Positions 7,817 to 15,886 of a stretch of DNA of 28,230 nucleotides are shown here, piece by piece; position 1 is the first letter of the stretch, and every line of letters begins with the position of its first letter. This DNA comes from Fimenecus sp045531435 (GTDB lineage Bacteria; Bacillota; Clostridia; Oscillospirales; Acutalibacteraceae): NCBI GenBank assembly GCA_045531435.1, contig JAZSDZ010000167.1, positions 1 to 28,230 of the forward strand, read 5' to 3'. Below the pieces are notes generated by a model, which worked only from the letters and a program-made list of their open reading frames with translations, made no database searches and was not told the origin of the DNA. The position numbers and the translations under genes were made by a program.

Positions 7817-8422
7817 ATGGATTATATATACGAAGAGAATGCTTTAAAAGCAGGGTATAAGACCGTTTGTGGTATTGATGAAGCAGGTCGCGGACCATTG
7901 GCGGGTCCCGTTTATGCTGCTGCCGTTATTTTACCCACAGGTCTTGAAATAGAAGGTCTTAATGACTCAAAAAAGATAAGTGAGAAAAAAAGAGAACAGC
8001 TTTTTGATGTTATCTGTGAAAAGGCTGTCGCTTATTCAATAGGAATTGCTACGGAGCAGGAAATTGACGAAATCAATATTCTTAATGCAACCTTTCTCGC
8101 TATGCACAGAGCAGTTGAAGGACTGAATGTAAAGCCTGATTATGCCTTGATTGACGGTAATCAGTATCCTAAAATTCCTTTTGTAACTGAAGAAACCGTT
8201 GTTAAAGGTGATGCTAAAAGCATGTCGATTGCAGCAGCATCAATTCTCGCAAAGGTCAGCCGTGACCGATTTATGTTAAAACAAGCAGAAGAATATCCGC
8301 AGTATCAGTTTGAAAAGCATAAGGGATACGGCACAAAACTCCATTATGAAATGCTTAAGGAATATGGTCCGTCACCAATTCACAGAATGACATTTTTGAA
8401 AAAATTGTATGGTGAAAAATAA
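7817..8422 (+). CDS. rnhB: Ribonuclease HII
   Basis: Cuts the RNA strand of RNA-DNA hybrids and starts ribonucleotide excision repair at single embedded ribonucleotides. The protein is 201 residues. The signature GIDEAGRGPLAGPV gives Asp21 and Glu22 of the metal site. Further acidic residues come from ALIDGNQYP near 113-121 and SRDRFM near 151-156. The tail HKGYGTKLHYEMLKEYGPSP followed by HR is typical of the family. The ATG is 3 bases after the rbgA stop, with GGAG at 7807-7810 inside the rbgA end. The stop TAA overlaps the yraN ATG by one base. Confidence 0.96.
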   Translation: MDYIYEENALKAGYKTVCGIDEAGRGPLAGPVYAAAVILPTGLEIEGLNDSKKISEKKREQLFDVICEKAVAYSIGIATEQEIDEINILNATFLAMHRAVEGLNVKPDYALIDGNQYPKIPFVTEETVVKGDAKSMSIAAASILAKVSRDRFMLKQAEEYPQYQFEKHKGYGTKLHYEMLKEYGPSPIHRMTFLKKLYGEK

Positions 8423-8787
8423 TGGATAAGCATTTGTTGGGAGTTTACGGTGAAATTATTGCTGCAAGATACCTTCGTAAGCAGGGTTATATAATTTCCG
8501 ACGCTAATTATAATTGTCGTTTAGGTGAAATTGACCTTGTGGCAATTAACAGAAAATATGTCTGCTTTGTTGAAGTCAAAACACGAAGTGAAGATATGAA
8601 GTATGCTCCGGCTGATGCAGTTGATTTTTCAAAAAGAAATAAAATTATTGCATCATCACAGTTATTTTTAAAAGAAAACAATATGAATAAGCAACCTCGT
8701 TATGATATTTTTGAAGTATATTTTGAAGGTGATGAGCCTGTTAAAATAAATCATATTGAAAACGCTTTTGATTCATACGGAAATTAA
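8422..8787 (+). CDS. yraN: YraN/UPF0102 family protein (predicted PD-(D/E)XK nuclease fold)
   Basis: A 121-residue protein of the widespread UPF0102 family, whose biochemical role remains poorly defined. It resembles Holliday-junction-resolvase-type nucleases and is often next to rnhB, as here. The visible motifs are GVYGEIIAARYLRKQGY (7-23), then CRLGEIDLVA with the Asp of the PD-(D/E)XK core, then FVEVKTRS with the Glu-x-Lys. It starts in the rnhB stop codon (TAATG), so translation is coupled. It is the last gene of the hprK run; no terminator is visible between it and the thrC promoter five bases later. Confidence 0.9.
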   Translation: MDKHLLGVYGEIIAARYLRKQGYIISDANYNCRLGEIDLVAINRKYVCFVEVKTRSEDMKYAPADAVDFSKRNKIIASSQLFLKENNMNKQPRYDIFEVYFEGDEPVKINHIENAFDSYGN

Positions 8788-8791
8788 TATG

Positions 8792-8820
8792 TTGAAAAAC
8801 AAATTATTATATGATAAAAT
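8792..8820 (+). promoter_or_regulatory. Promoter of thrC
   Basis: TTGAAA (8792-8797) and TAAAAT (8815-8820) with a 17-base spacer and an extended TGA in front of the -10. Transcription would start near 8827, leaving a leader of about 19 bases before the ATG at 8846. That is too short for a T-box or attenuator. The promoter also rules out the in-frame upstream start at 8756. Confidence 0.7.
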
Positions 8821-8845
8821 ACCACACGAAAAGGATGTGTTTAAA

Positions 8846-10339
8846 ATGTTTTATACAAGTACAAGAGATAAATCAGTGCGTGTAACAGCGGCTGAGGCTA
8901 TCGCAAAAGGAATTTCATCAGAAGGTGGACTTTTTGTCCCAACTGAAATTCCTGCAATTTCAAAAGAATTTATTGAAAAACTTGTTCCTATGTCATACAT
9001 TGAAAGAGCAAAGGAAGTACTTCGTCTTTATCTTACAGATTTTACAGAAGAAGAGCTTTCAATGTGCGTTGAGGGTGCATACAAGGCTGGTAAATTCAGT
9101 TCAGATAAGGTTGCACCTTTGTATAAATTAAGTGAAACTGCAAATGTTCTTGAACTCTGGAGAGGTCCTACTTGTGCATTCAAGGATATGGCACTTCAGT
9201 TATTGCCATACCTTCTCACAGTTTCAGCAGGTAAGACAGTAAAGGATACTGAAATCGTTATCCTTGTTGCAACATCAGGTGATACAGGTAAAGCAGCACT
9301 TGAAGGCTTTGCAGATGTTCCTAATACAAAAATCCTTGTTTTCTATCCTGTTGACGGTGTAAGCCCTATGCAGAAGCTTCAGATGACAACTCAGGAAGGT
9401 TCAAATGTAAGTGTTTGTGCTATTGAAGGTAACTTTGACGATGCACAGTCAGGTGTTAAAAAGATTTTCACTGACAAAGATATCGAAAAGAAATTCAAGG
9501 AAAACGGACTTGCATTCTCATCTGCTAACTCAATCAACTGGGGTCGTCTTGTACCACAGATTGTTTACTATGTATCAGCATACTGTGATATGATAGAAAA
9601 TGGTGAACTCAATAACGGCGAGGAAATGAACGTTGTTGTTCCTACAGGTAACTTCGGTAACATTCTTGCTGCATATTATGCGAAGAGAATGGGTGTTCCT
9701 GTAAAAACACTTATCTGTGCTTCAAATGCTAATAATGTTCTTACTGATTTCCTTACAAGCGGTACTTACAATAAGAACAGAGATTTCTATTGCACAACAT
9801 CACCATCAATGGATATCCTTATTTCAAGTAACCTTGAAAGACTTCTTTTCCACCTTTGTGATGAAAATGATGTTCAGGTTGCTGAGTGGATGGCTTCACT
9901 TAATAATGATGGTAAATATACAGTTTCAGATGATGTTGCTGATAAGGTAAAATCACTCTTTGCAGCAGGTTGCTGTGACGATATTGAAACAAAAGCTACA
10001 ATCGGCAAGGTGTTTGAAGATAAGAATTATCTTTGTGATACTCATACAGCAGTTGCAGTTAAGGTTTACAACGACTATGTAGAAAAAACAGGGGATAAGA
10101 CACCAACTGTTATTGCTTCAACTGCAAACCCATACAAATTCTCTGCAAGTGTTCTCGCAGCAATTACTGATGAAATTAAGGCAGATAACGAATTTGATAT
10201 GGTTGACGAGCTTTTCCAGAAATCAAACGAGCCTGTACCACAGCAGCTTGCAACTCTTAAGGGCAAAGAACCTCGTTTCACAAGAGTAAGCAAGAAGGAA
10301 GATATGAAACAGGTTGTATTTGATATGTTAGGTATCTGA
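8846..10339 (+). CDS. thrC: Threonine synthase
   Basis: PLP-dependent conversion of O-phosphohomoserine to threonine, the last step of the pathway. The protein is 497 residues from the ATG at 8846, with AAGGATG at 8831-8837; the longer in-frame start at 8756 lies inside yraN and upstream of the promoter. MFYTSTRD opens the long (fungal/E. coli-like) form of the enzyme. The PLP lysine is Lys113 in GPTCAFKDMALQLLP, VATSGDTGKAALEGF near 152-166 cradles the phosphate, and VVPTGNFGNILAAYYAKRMG is also characteristic. The gene is monocistronic by its promoter and terminator. No hom or thrB is in the window. Confidence 0.96.
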   Translation: MFYTSTRDKSVRVTAAEAIAKGISSEGGLFVPTEIPAISKEFIEKLVPMSYIERAKEVLRLYLTDFTEEELSMCVEGAYKAGKFSSDKVAPLYKLSETANVLELWRGPTCAFKDMALQLLPYLLTVSAGKTVKDTEIVILVATSGDTGKAALEGFADVPNTKILVFYPVDGVSPMQKLQMTTQEGSNVSVCAIEGNFDDAQSGVKKIFTDKDIEKKFKENGLAFSSANSINWGRLVPQIVYYVSAYCDMIENGELNNGEEMNVVVPTGNFGNILAAYYAKRMGVPVKTLICASNANNVLTDFLTSGTYNKNRDFYCTTSPSMDILISSNLERLLFHLCDENDVQVAEWMASLNNDGKYTVSDDVADKVKSLFAAGCCDDIETKATIGKVFEDKNYLCDTHTAVAVKVYNDYVEKTGDKTPTVIASTANPYKFSASVLAAITDEIKADNEFDMVDELFQKSNEPVPQQLATLKGKEPRFTRVSKKEDMKQVVFDMLGI

Positions 10340-10352
10340 AATTAATAATATT

Positions 10353-10394
10353 GCGGAAGCCTGACTTTAATTTCAGGTTTCCGCGTTTTAATTT
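10353..10394. terminator. Terminator between convergent thrC and the DUF1540 gene
   Basis: GCGGAAGCCTGA (10353-10364) pairs with TCAGGTTTCCGC (10373-10384), 12 pairs with one G-U, loop of 8, followed by GTTTTAATTT on the plus strand. It ends thrC. It lies 5 bases past the stop of the minus-strand DUF1540 gene and may serve that gene too, though the minus-strand U-tract is poor. Confidence 0.8.
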
Positions 10395-10398
10395 GATG

Positions 10399-10563
10399 TT
10401 ATTCTACATCTGACATCTTTAATTTAAATGTTGCGCATCTTGTGTCATCACAAGAACAAGCACTATGTGTGCCAACCTTAATAGCGTCTGCTGTACAATT
10501 CATATGACCGTCATTGAATGTACAATGACATGCGTCACAAGTAATATTTCTGTTTTTATCCAT
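10399..10563 (-). CDS. Small cysteine-rich DUF1540 protein
   Basis: A 54-residue open frame on the minus strand, with AAAGGAG (complement of 10573-10579) 9 bases before its ATG. It has seven cysteines (9, 12, 14, 23, 36, 38, 43) arranged as ITCDACHCTFNDGHMNC, then TADAIKV, then a C-terminal CSCDDTRCATF. That fits the DUF1540 pattern of C-x2-C, CTAxxIxV and TxCxTF found in small proteins of Clostridia. The cysteines could bind zinc or another metal; the function is unknown. It fills the otherwise gene-free stretch between thrC and the metallophosphoesterase and is transcribed opposite to both. It is easily missed because of its size. Confidence 0.85.
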   Translation of the reverse strand: MDKNRNITCDACHCTFNDGHMNCTADAIKVGTHSACSCDDTRCATFKLKMSDVE

Positions 10564-10631
10564 TTTCCTCATCTCCTTTCAGAATTATTTTTTGAAGGAT
10601 AAATATAATTATTCATAGGAGTTTTTTCTTT

Positions 10632-11321
10632 ATGTCCCTTTATGCAATCGGCGATACTCATTTATCATTTTCTGTTGATAAGCCCATGGATATTTTCAAG
10701 GGCTGGGATGATTATGCCCAGAGAATAGAAAAAAACTGGCAAAATTTAATAGAAGATGATGATACAGTCATAATCAATGGTGATATTTCATGGGCAATGG
10801 GACTTGAAGAAGCAGAAAAGGACTTTGGATTTCTCCATAATTTAAAGGGCACAAAGATTATTTCAAAAGGCAATCATGATTATTGGTGGAATACTCTTAC
10901 AAAAATGGAAAAATTCTGTCAGGAAAAAGGCTTTGATTCAATAAAGTTTCTTCATAATAATGCATATAAAATAGGGGATGTGGCAGTAGCAGGTACCCGT
11001 GGCTGGTTTTATGATGCAGAAAGTGAAAATATTGATAAGGTTATGGCTCGTGAATGTGCAAGACTCCAACGTTCTATTGACGAAGCAAAAAAATTAGGTG
11101 GAGAAATTGTCGTTTTCCTTCATTATCCGCCTACAAATATATTGAGGGATTGTGAGCCGATTATGAGTGTTTTGAAGGAAAATAAAATCGGAAGATGCTA
11201 TTACGGTCATCTCCACGGCGGTGCAATCAAAAGTGCAATGAATGGAGAGAAGGATGGAATAAAATTCCGTTTGGTTTCAGCAGATTACCTTGATTTCTGT
11301 CCGTTATTGATTAATAAATAA
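10632..11321 (+). CDS. Calcineurin-like metallophosphoesterase
   Basis: A 229-residue predicted cytosolic metal-dependent phosphoesterase. All five metallophosphoesterase blocks are visible: GDTH (7-10), GDISW near 50-54, GNHDYWW near 80-86, HYPP near 163-166, and YGHLHGG near 190-196. The extra WW after GNHD and the large middle insert fit a subfamily common in Firmicutes whose substrate is not established. AGGAG at 10617-10621 lies 10 bases before the ATG. A TATAAT at 10604-10609 has no good -35, so its promoter is uncertain. It appears monocistronic, with tig having its own promoter downstream. Confidence 0.88.
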   Translation: MSLYAIGDTHLSFSVDKPMDIFKGWDDYAQRIEKNWQNLIEDDDTVIINGDISWAMGLEEAEKDFGFLHNLKGTKIISKGNHDYWWNTLTKMEKFCQEKGFDSIKFLHNNAYKIGDVAVAGTRGWFYDAESENIDKVMARECARLQRSIDEAKKLGGEIVVFLHYPPTNILRDCEPIMSVLKENKIGRCYYGHLHGGAIKSAMNGEKDGIKFRLVSADYLDFCPLLINK

Positions 11322-11379
11322 TATTTTATGTAAAACTGAGCATTTTTTCAAAAAATTCAAGAAAAACTTTTGGAAAATA

Positions 11380-11408
11380 TTGTAATTATGGTTTTAATGT
11401 GATATAAT
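11380..11408 (+). promoter_or_regulatory. Promoter of tig
   Basis: TTGTAA (11380-11385), a 17-base spacer and a perfect TATAAT (11403-11408) with extended TGA upstream. Transcription would start near 11415, about 50 bases before the ATG. I see no CIRCE inverted repeat and no CtsR-type direct repeat around it. Confidence 0.7.
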
Positions 11409-11466
11409 ATCGTGAATATTGCGGTAAATTAATGCAGTAAACAATAATATTCAGGAGGAATATTTG

Positions 11467-12846
11467 ATGTTAAAGTCAACAAACAATGTAGAAAAGAATG
11501 TCTATGAACTCGAAATCACTATTGACGGTGAAAAATTTGAAGCTGCCATTCAGAAGGCTTATCTTAAGCAGAGAAAAGACATCGCTATCAAAGGTTTCAG
11601 AAAGGGTAAAGCACCAAGAGCTTTTATTGAAAAGTTATATGGTGAAGGTGTTTTCTATGAAGATGCACTTGAACTCGTATATCCTGAAGCTGTAAGTGAA
11701 GCAATCGTTGAGTCAAAGCTCGAAATTGTTGGTTCACCATACGACCTTGAAGTTCCTGAAATCGGTAAGGATGGCGTTGTATTAAAGCTTAAGGTTGCTG
11801 TTAAACCTGAAGTTAAGCTTGGCGAATATAAAGGACTTAAAGCAACAAGACCTGCTTGTAAGGTAGCTGCTGACGAAGTTAAGGCTGAACTTGCAAAGAT
11901 GCAGGAACAGAACTCAAGAATGGTAACTGTTGAAAAGAGAGCAGTTAAGAAAAATGATATCGCTGTTATCGACTTTGAAGGCTTTGTTGATGGAGTTGCT
12001 TTTGATGGCGGTAAGGCTGAAAAGCACGAACTCACAATTGGCAGTGGCGCATTTATCCCAGGTTTTGAGGACCAGATTATCGGTCACAAAACAGGTGAAG
12101 AGTTTGATGTAAATGTTACATTCCCTGCAGAATATCAGGAAGACCTTGCATCAAAGGATGCTGTTTTCAAGATTAAGCTTCACGAAATCAAGGTTAAGGA
12201 GCTTCCTGCACTTGATGATGAATTTGCAAAGGACCTTGGATACGATACACTCGATGAACTCAAAAAGAGTGTCAAGGCACAGCTTGAGGATGCAAAGAAG
12301 GCAGATGCTGATGCTAAGGTTACTAACGACCTTATCGATGCAGTTGTTAACGGTATGGAAGTTGACATTCCTAACGCTATGGTTGAAGAAGAAATTGACG
12401 GTATCGTTAATGACTTCAACTACAGACTTCAGTCACAGGGACTTGACCTCAACACATATTTCGCATACACAGGTATGGAAATGGACAAATTCAGAGAAGG
12501 TTATAAAGAAACAGCAGAAAGCCAGATTAAGATGAAACTTGCTATTGAAGCAGTTGTTAATGCTGAAAACATTGAAGCATCTGAAGATGAAGTTAATGCT
12601 GAATTCGAAAACATTGCAAAGTCATATGCTATGGATGTTGAACAGGTTAAGAAGGCAATTCCTGAAGAGTCAATCGCTTCTCAGGTTAAGTCAAACAAGG
12701 CTGTTCAGTTCATTAAGGACAATGCAAAGATAACTGACGAAAAGACAACAAAGAAGGCAGCTGAAAAGAAGGACGGAGAAGAAAAAACTCCTGCTAAGAA
12801 GACTGCTACAAAGAAAACAACAAAAAAAGCAGCAGATGCTGAATAA
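11467..12846 (+). CDS. tig: Trigger factor (ribosome-associated chaperone and prolyl isomerase)
   Basis: Binds ribosomal protein L23 at the exit tunnel and shields nascent chains. The protein is 459 residues from the ATG at 11467 (AGGAGG at 11453-11458, 8-base spacing); a TTG three bases earlier is less likely. The ribosome-binding loop GFRKGKAPR is near 38-46. The FKBP-type isomerase domain (about 158-245) runs from KKNDIAVIDFEGFVDG to FKIKLHEIKVKE, with a typical GSGAFIPGFEDQIIG. The helical C-terminal cradle follows. The last 40 or so residues form a Lys/Ala/Thr-rich tail (KKTATKKTTKKAADAE) beyond the usual end. It precedes clpP and clpX, the classic proteostasis arrangement. Confidence 0.96.
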   Translation: MLKSTNNVEKNVYELEITIDGEKFEAAIQKAYLKQRKDIAIKGFRKGKAPRAFIEKLYGEGVFYEDALELVYPEAVSEAIVESKLEIVGSPYDLEVPEIGKDGVVLKLKVAVKPEVKLGEYKGLKATRPACKVAADEVKAELAKMQEQNSRMVTVEKRAVKKNDIAVIDFEGFVDGVAFDGGKAEKHELTIGSGAFIPGFEDQIIGHKTGEEFDVNVTFPAEYQEDLASKDAVFKIKLHEIKVKELPALDDEFAKDLGYDTLDELKKSVKAQLEDAKKADADAKVTNDLIDAVVNGMEVDIPNAMVEEEIDGIVNDFNYRLQSQGLDLNTYFAYTGMEMDKFREGYKETAESQIKMKLAIEAVVNAENIEASEDEVNAEFENIAKSYAMDVEQVKKAIPEESIASQVKSNKAVQFIKDNAKITDEKTTKKAAEKKDGEEKTPAKKTATKKTTKKAADAE

Positions 12847-12865
12847 AATTATTGTTTAAGTGTTG

Positions 12866-12898
12866 AAGAATTGTCCCAAACTATACAGGACAATTCTT
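12866..12898 (+). terminator. Hairpin after tig, probable weak terminator
   Basis: AAGAATTGTCC (12866-12876) pairs perfectly with GGACAATTCTT (12888-12898), 11-base loop. The stem is strong but the following tract TTAATATTTT is only moderately T-rich. Partial read-through from tig into clpP is likely, because I see no convincing separate clpP promoter. Confidence 0.55.
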
Positions 12899-12935
12899 TA
12901 ATATTTTAAAAGATATTGAATGGAGGTTATATATT

Positions 12936-13517
12936 ATGGCACTTGTACCATACGTTGTTGAACAAACAAACAGAGGGGAAAGACAATACGATATTTTTTC
13001 AAGACTTTTAAATGACAGAATTATTGTTTTGTCAGATGAGGTTAATGATGCAACTGCATCTTTGGTTGTTGCACAGTTACTTTATCTTGAGGGACAGGAT
13101 AGCGAAAAAGATATAAGCCTTTATATTAACAGTCCTGGTGGTTCTGTATCAGCAGGTCTTGCAATTTACGATACAATGCAGTACATCAAGTGTGATGTTT
13201 CTACTATTTGTATGGGTATGGCTGCAAGTATGGGCGCATTCTTGCTCTCATCCGGTGCTAAGGGTAAGAGATTTGCTCTTCCTAACAGCGAAATTATGAT
13301 TCATCAGCCTTTAGGTGGCGCACAAGGTCAGGCAACTGACATTAAAATTGCTGCTGAACACATTCTCAGAACAAGAGAAAAACTCAATAAGATTCTTGCT
13401 GAAAATACAGGAAAGCCTATTGAACAGATTGCTCTTGATACTGAGCGTGATAACTGGCTTTCAGCACAGGAAGCTATGGATTACGGTATCGTAGATAAAG
13501 TATTTTATAAGAGATAA
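12936..13517 (+). CDS. clpP: ATP-dependent Clp protease proteolytic subunit
   Basis: Forms the 14-subunit proteolytic chamber that degrades substrates unfolded by ClpX or ClpC. The protein is 193 residues, full length. The catalytic triad is Ser98 in GMAASMGAFLL, His123 in MIHQPLGGAQGQATD and Asp172 in ERDNW, and SPGGSVSAGLAIYD forms the oxyanion-side strand. The N-terminus MALVPYVVEQTNRGER is typical, with a very short propeptide at most. GGAGG at 12922-12926 is 9 bases before the ATG. clpX follows after 19 bases, so ClpP and its unfoldase are made together. Confidence 0.97.
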   Translation: MALVPYVVEQTNRGERQYDIFSRLLNDRIIVLSDEVNDATASLVVAQLLYLEGQDSEKDISLYINSPGGSVSAGLAIYDTMQYIKCDVSTICMGMAASMGAFLLSSGAKGKRFALPNSEIMIHQPLGGAQGQATDIKIAAEHILRTREKLNKILAENTGKPIEQIALDTERDNWLSAQEAMDYGIVDKVFYKR

Positions 13518-13536
13518 CCACTGATTAGGAGTTATT

Positions 13537-14850
13537 ATGGGTAGAGATAACGAAAAAGAAAGAAATGTCAGATGCTCCTTCTGTGGGAAAACTCAGGAAC
13601 AGGTCGATAAGCTTATTGCAGGTCCCGGAGTATATATTTGTGATGAATGTATAGAGCTTTGTATGGGAATTATCGACGAGAACGAACATAAAACTCGTCA
13701 TAAACCGGGTAAAAAGGTTGACCTTGAAGAAAAAGTTCTTCCAAAACCACAGGAGATTAAGGCTAAGCTTGACGAATATGTTGTTGGTCAGGACGCGGCT
13801 AAAAAAGCATTGAGCGTTGCTGTTTATAATCACTATAAACGTATCTATAACTGTGACGATAGTGGCGTTGAAATACAAAAGAGTAATGTTGTGCTTTTAG
13901 GACCTACCGGTGTTGGTAAAACTGTCCTTGCACAGACTCTTGCTAAAATCATCGATGTTCCTTTTGCAATTGCGGATGCAACAACACTTACAGAAGCAGG
14001 ATATGTCGGTGAAGATGTTGAGAATATTCTTTTAAGACTTATTCAGGCTGCTGATTTTGATATTGAAAAAGCTGAATGTGGCATTATTTATGTTGACGAA
14101 ATTGATAAGATTGCCCGTAAGAGTGAAAATCCTTCAATTACCCGTGATGTAAGTGGTGAAGGCGTTCAACAGGCACTCCTTAAAATTCTTGAAGGAACAG
14201 TTTCAAATGTTCCTCCACAGGGCGGAAGAAAGCATCCTCAACAGGAGTTCATTCAGATTGACACATCAAATATTCTCTTTATCTGTGGCGGTGCTTTTGA
14301 CGGAATTGAAAAGATTGTTGAAAAACGTGCAGGTAATTCAGGACTTGGATTTGGTGCTGATATTAAGAATAAAGCACAGTTCCAGGAAGAGGATATCTAT
14401 TCAAAGGTTATTGCACAGGACCTTGTTAAATTCGGTCTTATCCCTGAACTTGTTGGTCGTGTTCCTGTTATAACTGCATTGAAACAGCTTTCAAGAGAAG
14501 ATTTAATCAGAATTCTTTCTGAACCAAAAAATGCTCTTTTGAAGCAGTTTAAGGCATTGTTTAATATGGATGATGTTGAACTTGAATTTTCTGATGAAGC
14601 ATTAGTGGCTATTGCTGAACAAACACTTGAAAAGAAAACAGGCGCTCGTGGTCTTCGTGGCATTATGGAAAATGTTCTTATGGACATTATGTATGAAGCT
14701 CCGTCTGACCATACAATTTCAAAAATCATAATCACAAAGGATTGTGTTGATGGTGTTGGTGCTCCTGAAATTATTCGAGAAGAATCAAGAAAGCCAAAGG
14801 CTTTAACATCAAAAAAGTTTAATAAACTTAATTCAAAAAAAGCAATATAA
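13537..14850 (+). CDS. clpX: ATP-dependent Clp protease ATP-binding subunit ClpX
   Basis: AAA+ unfoldase that recognises tagged substrates and feeds them to ClpP. The protein is 437 residues. It has an N-terminal zinc-binding domain with Cys13, Cys16, Cys35 and Cys38, Walker A GPTGVGKT (122-129), pore loop GYVG (155-158) and Walker B IIYVDEID (183-190). The ClpP-docking loop is NSGLGFGADI near 269-278 and the arginine-finger region is GLIPELVGRVP near 301-311. The C-terminus has a short Lys-rich extension (KPKALTSKKFNKLNSKK). AGGAG lies directly upstream of the ATG. In many Bacillota lon and engB follow at once; here they are about 10 kb away. Confidence 0.97.
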   Translation: MGRDNEKERNVRCSFCGKTQEQVDKLIAGPGVYICDECIELCMGIIDENEHKTRHKPGKKVDLEEKVLPKPQEIKAKLDEYVVGQDAAKKALSVAVYNHYKRIYNCDDSGVEIQKSNVVLLGPTGVGKTVLAQTLAKIIDVPFAIADATTLTEAGYVGEDVENILLRLIQAADFDIEKAECGIIYVDEIDKIARKSENPSITRDVSGEGVQQALLKILEGTVSNVPPQGGRKHPQQEFIQIDTSNILFICGGAFDGIEKIVEKRAGNSGLGFGADIKNKAQFQEEDIYSKVIAQDLVKFGLIPELVGRVPVITALKQLSREDLIRILSEPKNALLKQFKALFNMDDVELEFSDEALVAIAEQTLEKKTGARGLRGIMENVLMDIMYEAPSDHTISKIIITKDCVDGVGAPEIIREESRKPKALTSKKFNKLNSKKAI

Positions 14851-14857
14851 AAATATG

Positions 14858-14877
14858 AGCCACGGTTTTCCGTGGCT
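14858..14877 (+). terminator. Hairpin between clpX and the EamA gene, incomplete terminator
   Basis: AGCCACGG (14858-14865) and CCGTGGCT (14870-14877) form a perfect 8-pair stem with a TTTT loop, just after the clpX stop. No U-tract follows (TGTACTTTG), so it may only partly stop transcription. It could act instead as an RNA 3' stabiliser or a barrier in front of the EamA start 20 bases on. The A-rich flank at 14835-14855 would give a better U-tract on the minus strand, but no minus-strand gene needs it. Confidence 0.5.
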
Positions 14878-14897
14878 TGTACTTTGTGGTGATGGAA

Positions 14898-15797
14898 ATG
14901 AAAACAAAATTAAAAGCAACAATTTTACTTTTTTTAACAGCAATAATCTGGGGCTTTGCCTTTGTGGCACAAAGAGTCGGTGCCGAGTTTGTAGGTGCAT
15001 TCACATTTAACGGTGTAAGATTTATGTTGGGTGCTTGTTCACTTATTCCCGTTATTCTGCTTTTTGAAAGAGAAAAGATTGACAAGAATATTATAAAAAA
15101 CAACTTAATACCGGGATTACTTGCAGGACTTTTCCTTTTTATTGCCTCAACCTTACAGCAATATGGTGTGGAAATAACACAAAGTGCAGGAAAAGCAGGT
15201 TTCCTTACAGGCTTATATACTGTACTTGTACCACTCATAAGATTTGTTATGGGTAAGAAAACAAGTGTTCTGACAATGATTGGTGCCGTTTTTGCTGTGG
15301 CAGGACTTTTCTTCCTTTGTATGACAGGGGACGAAATCAACTTCGGTTTAGGTGACATTGTTCTTATTATAGGTGCTTTCTTCTGGGCAGGACATATTCT
15401 TGTGGTTGATAAGTTTGTACATACAACAAGCCCGTTAAAATTCAGTTTTGTTCAGTTTATTGTCTGTGGTCTTTTGAGTCTTATTTTTGCTTTTATTTTA
15501 GAAGATGTTGAATTTTCAGCAATTAAAAGTGCAGGAATTCCTATTCTTTATGGTGGAATTATGTCGGTAGGTGTGGCATATACTTGTCAGATTTTAGGAC
15601 AGAAGGACTCTGACCCCACATTTGCTTCAATCGTATTTTCAACTGAATCTGTTTTCAGTGCAATAGGTGGTGCGTTACTTCTTAATGAGATTATGAGTGG
15701 CAGGGGATACCTTGGTTGCGTATTAATCTTCATTGGTATTGTTTTATCACAGCTTAATCCCACAGAATTAACAAATAAATTCAAAAAGCAAAAATGA
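14898..15797 (+). CDS. EamA/DMT-superfamily membrane transporter
   Basis: A 299-residue inner-membrane protein with two EamA repeats and about ten hydrophobic spans, the drug/metabolite transporter fold (RhaT/YdcZ-like). The substrate is unknown; relatives export amino acids or other small metabolites. The first repeat opens with FLTAIIWGFAFVAQRVGAEF, whose WGxxF/AQR pattern is typical. The second starts near 148-155 (FGLGDIVLIIGAFFWAGHIL) and ends FIGIVLSQLNP. The start is uncertain: ATG 14898 has GGTGAT just upstream, ATG 14892 adds two residues, and a TTG at 14877 lies inside a hairpin. Expression is either by read-through from clpX or from an unseen promoter. Confidence 0.85.
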   Translation: MKTKLKATILLFLTAIIWGFAFVAQRVGAEFVGAFTFNGVRFMLGACSLIPVILLFEREKIDKNIIKNNLIPGLLAGLFLFIASTLQQYGVEITQSAGKAGFLTGLYTVLVPLIRFVMGKKTSVLTMIGAVFAVAGLFFLCMTGDEINFGLGDIVLIIGAFFWAGHILVVDKFVHTTSPLKFSFVQFIVCGLLSLIFAFILEDVEFSAIKSAGIPILYGGIMSVGVAYTCQILGQKDSDPTFASIVFSTESVFSAIGGALLLNEIMSGRGYLGCVLIFIGIVLSQLNPTELTNKFKKQK

Positions 15798-15825
15798 CAC
15801 AATTATTACAGTTATGATTAAAACA

Positions 15826-15854
15826 TTGACTTTATTAACTCGATTAAGTAAAAT
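15826..15854 (+). promoter_or_regulatory. Promoter of the sugar phosphotransferase gene
   Basis: TTGACT (15826-15831) and TAAAAT (15849-15854), 17-base spacer, 33 bases before the start codon. It is one of the strongest promoter matches in the window. Together with the terminator at 17251 it makes the gene monocistronic. Confidence 0.7.
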
Positions 15855-15886
15855 GACAGTTGATGAATAAACTTTGGAGGCTGTAT

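Noticed and set aside
8756..8845. 30-residue N-terminal extension of threonine synthase
   Set aside because: The thrC promoter lies inside this stretch and a good ribosome-binding site precedes the ATG at 8846, where the family's N-terminus begins.
1941..11380. Shared TTGGAAAAT motif upstream of both hprK and tig
   Set aside because: In hprK it forms the -35 region, but in tig it lies 27 bases from the -10 and is not at a corresponding place; in AT-rich DNA this is easily chance.
12113..12535. 140-residue plus-strand frame inside tig
   Set aside because: A Leu/Arg/Met/Ser-rich shadow in another frame of the trigger factor gene, without a ribosome-binding site.
12780..12846. Programmed frameshift at the A-runs near the end of tig
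   Set aside because: A-runs are common in the Lys-rich tail; there is no downstream structure or alternative frame of interest, and the normal stop follows at once.
14828..15358. 176-residue minus-strand frame opposite the EamA gene
   Set aside because: The plus-strand frame has clear EamA repeats and membrane spans; the minus-strand product is low in recognisable motifs and is a shadow.
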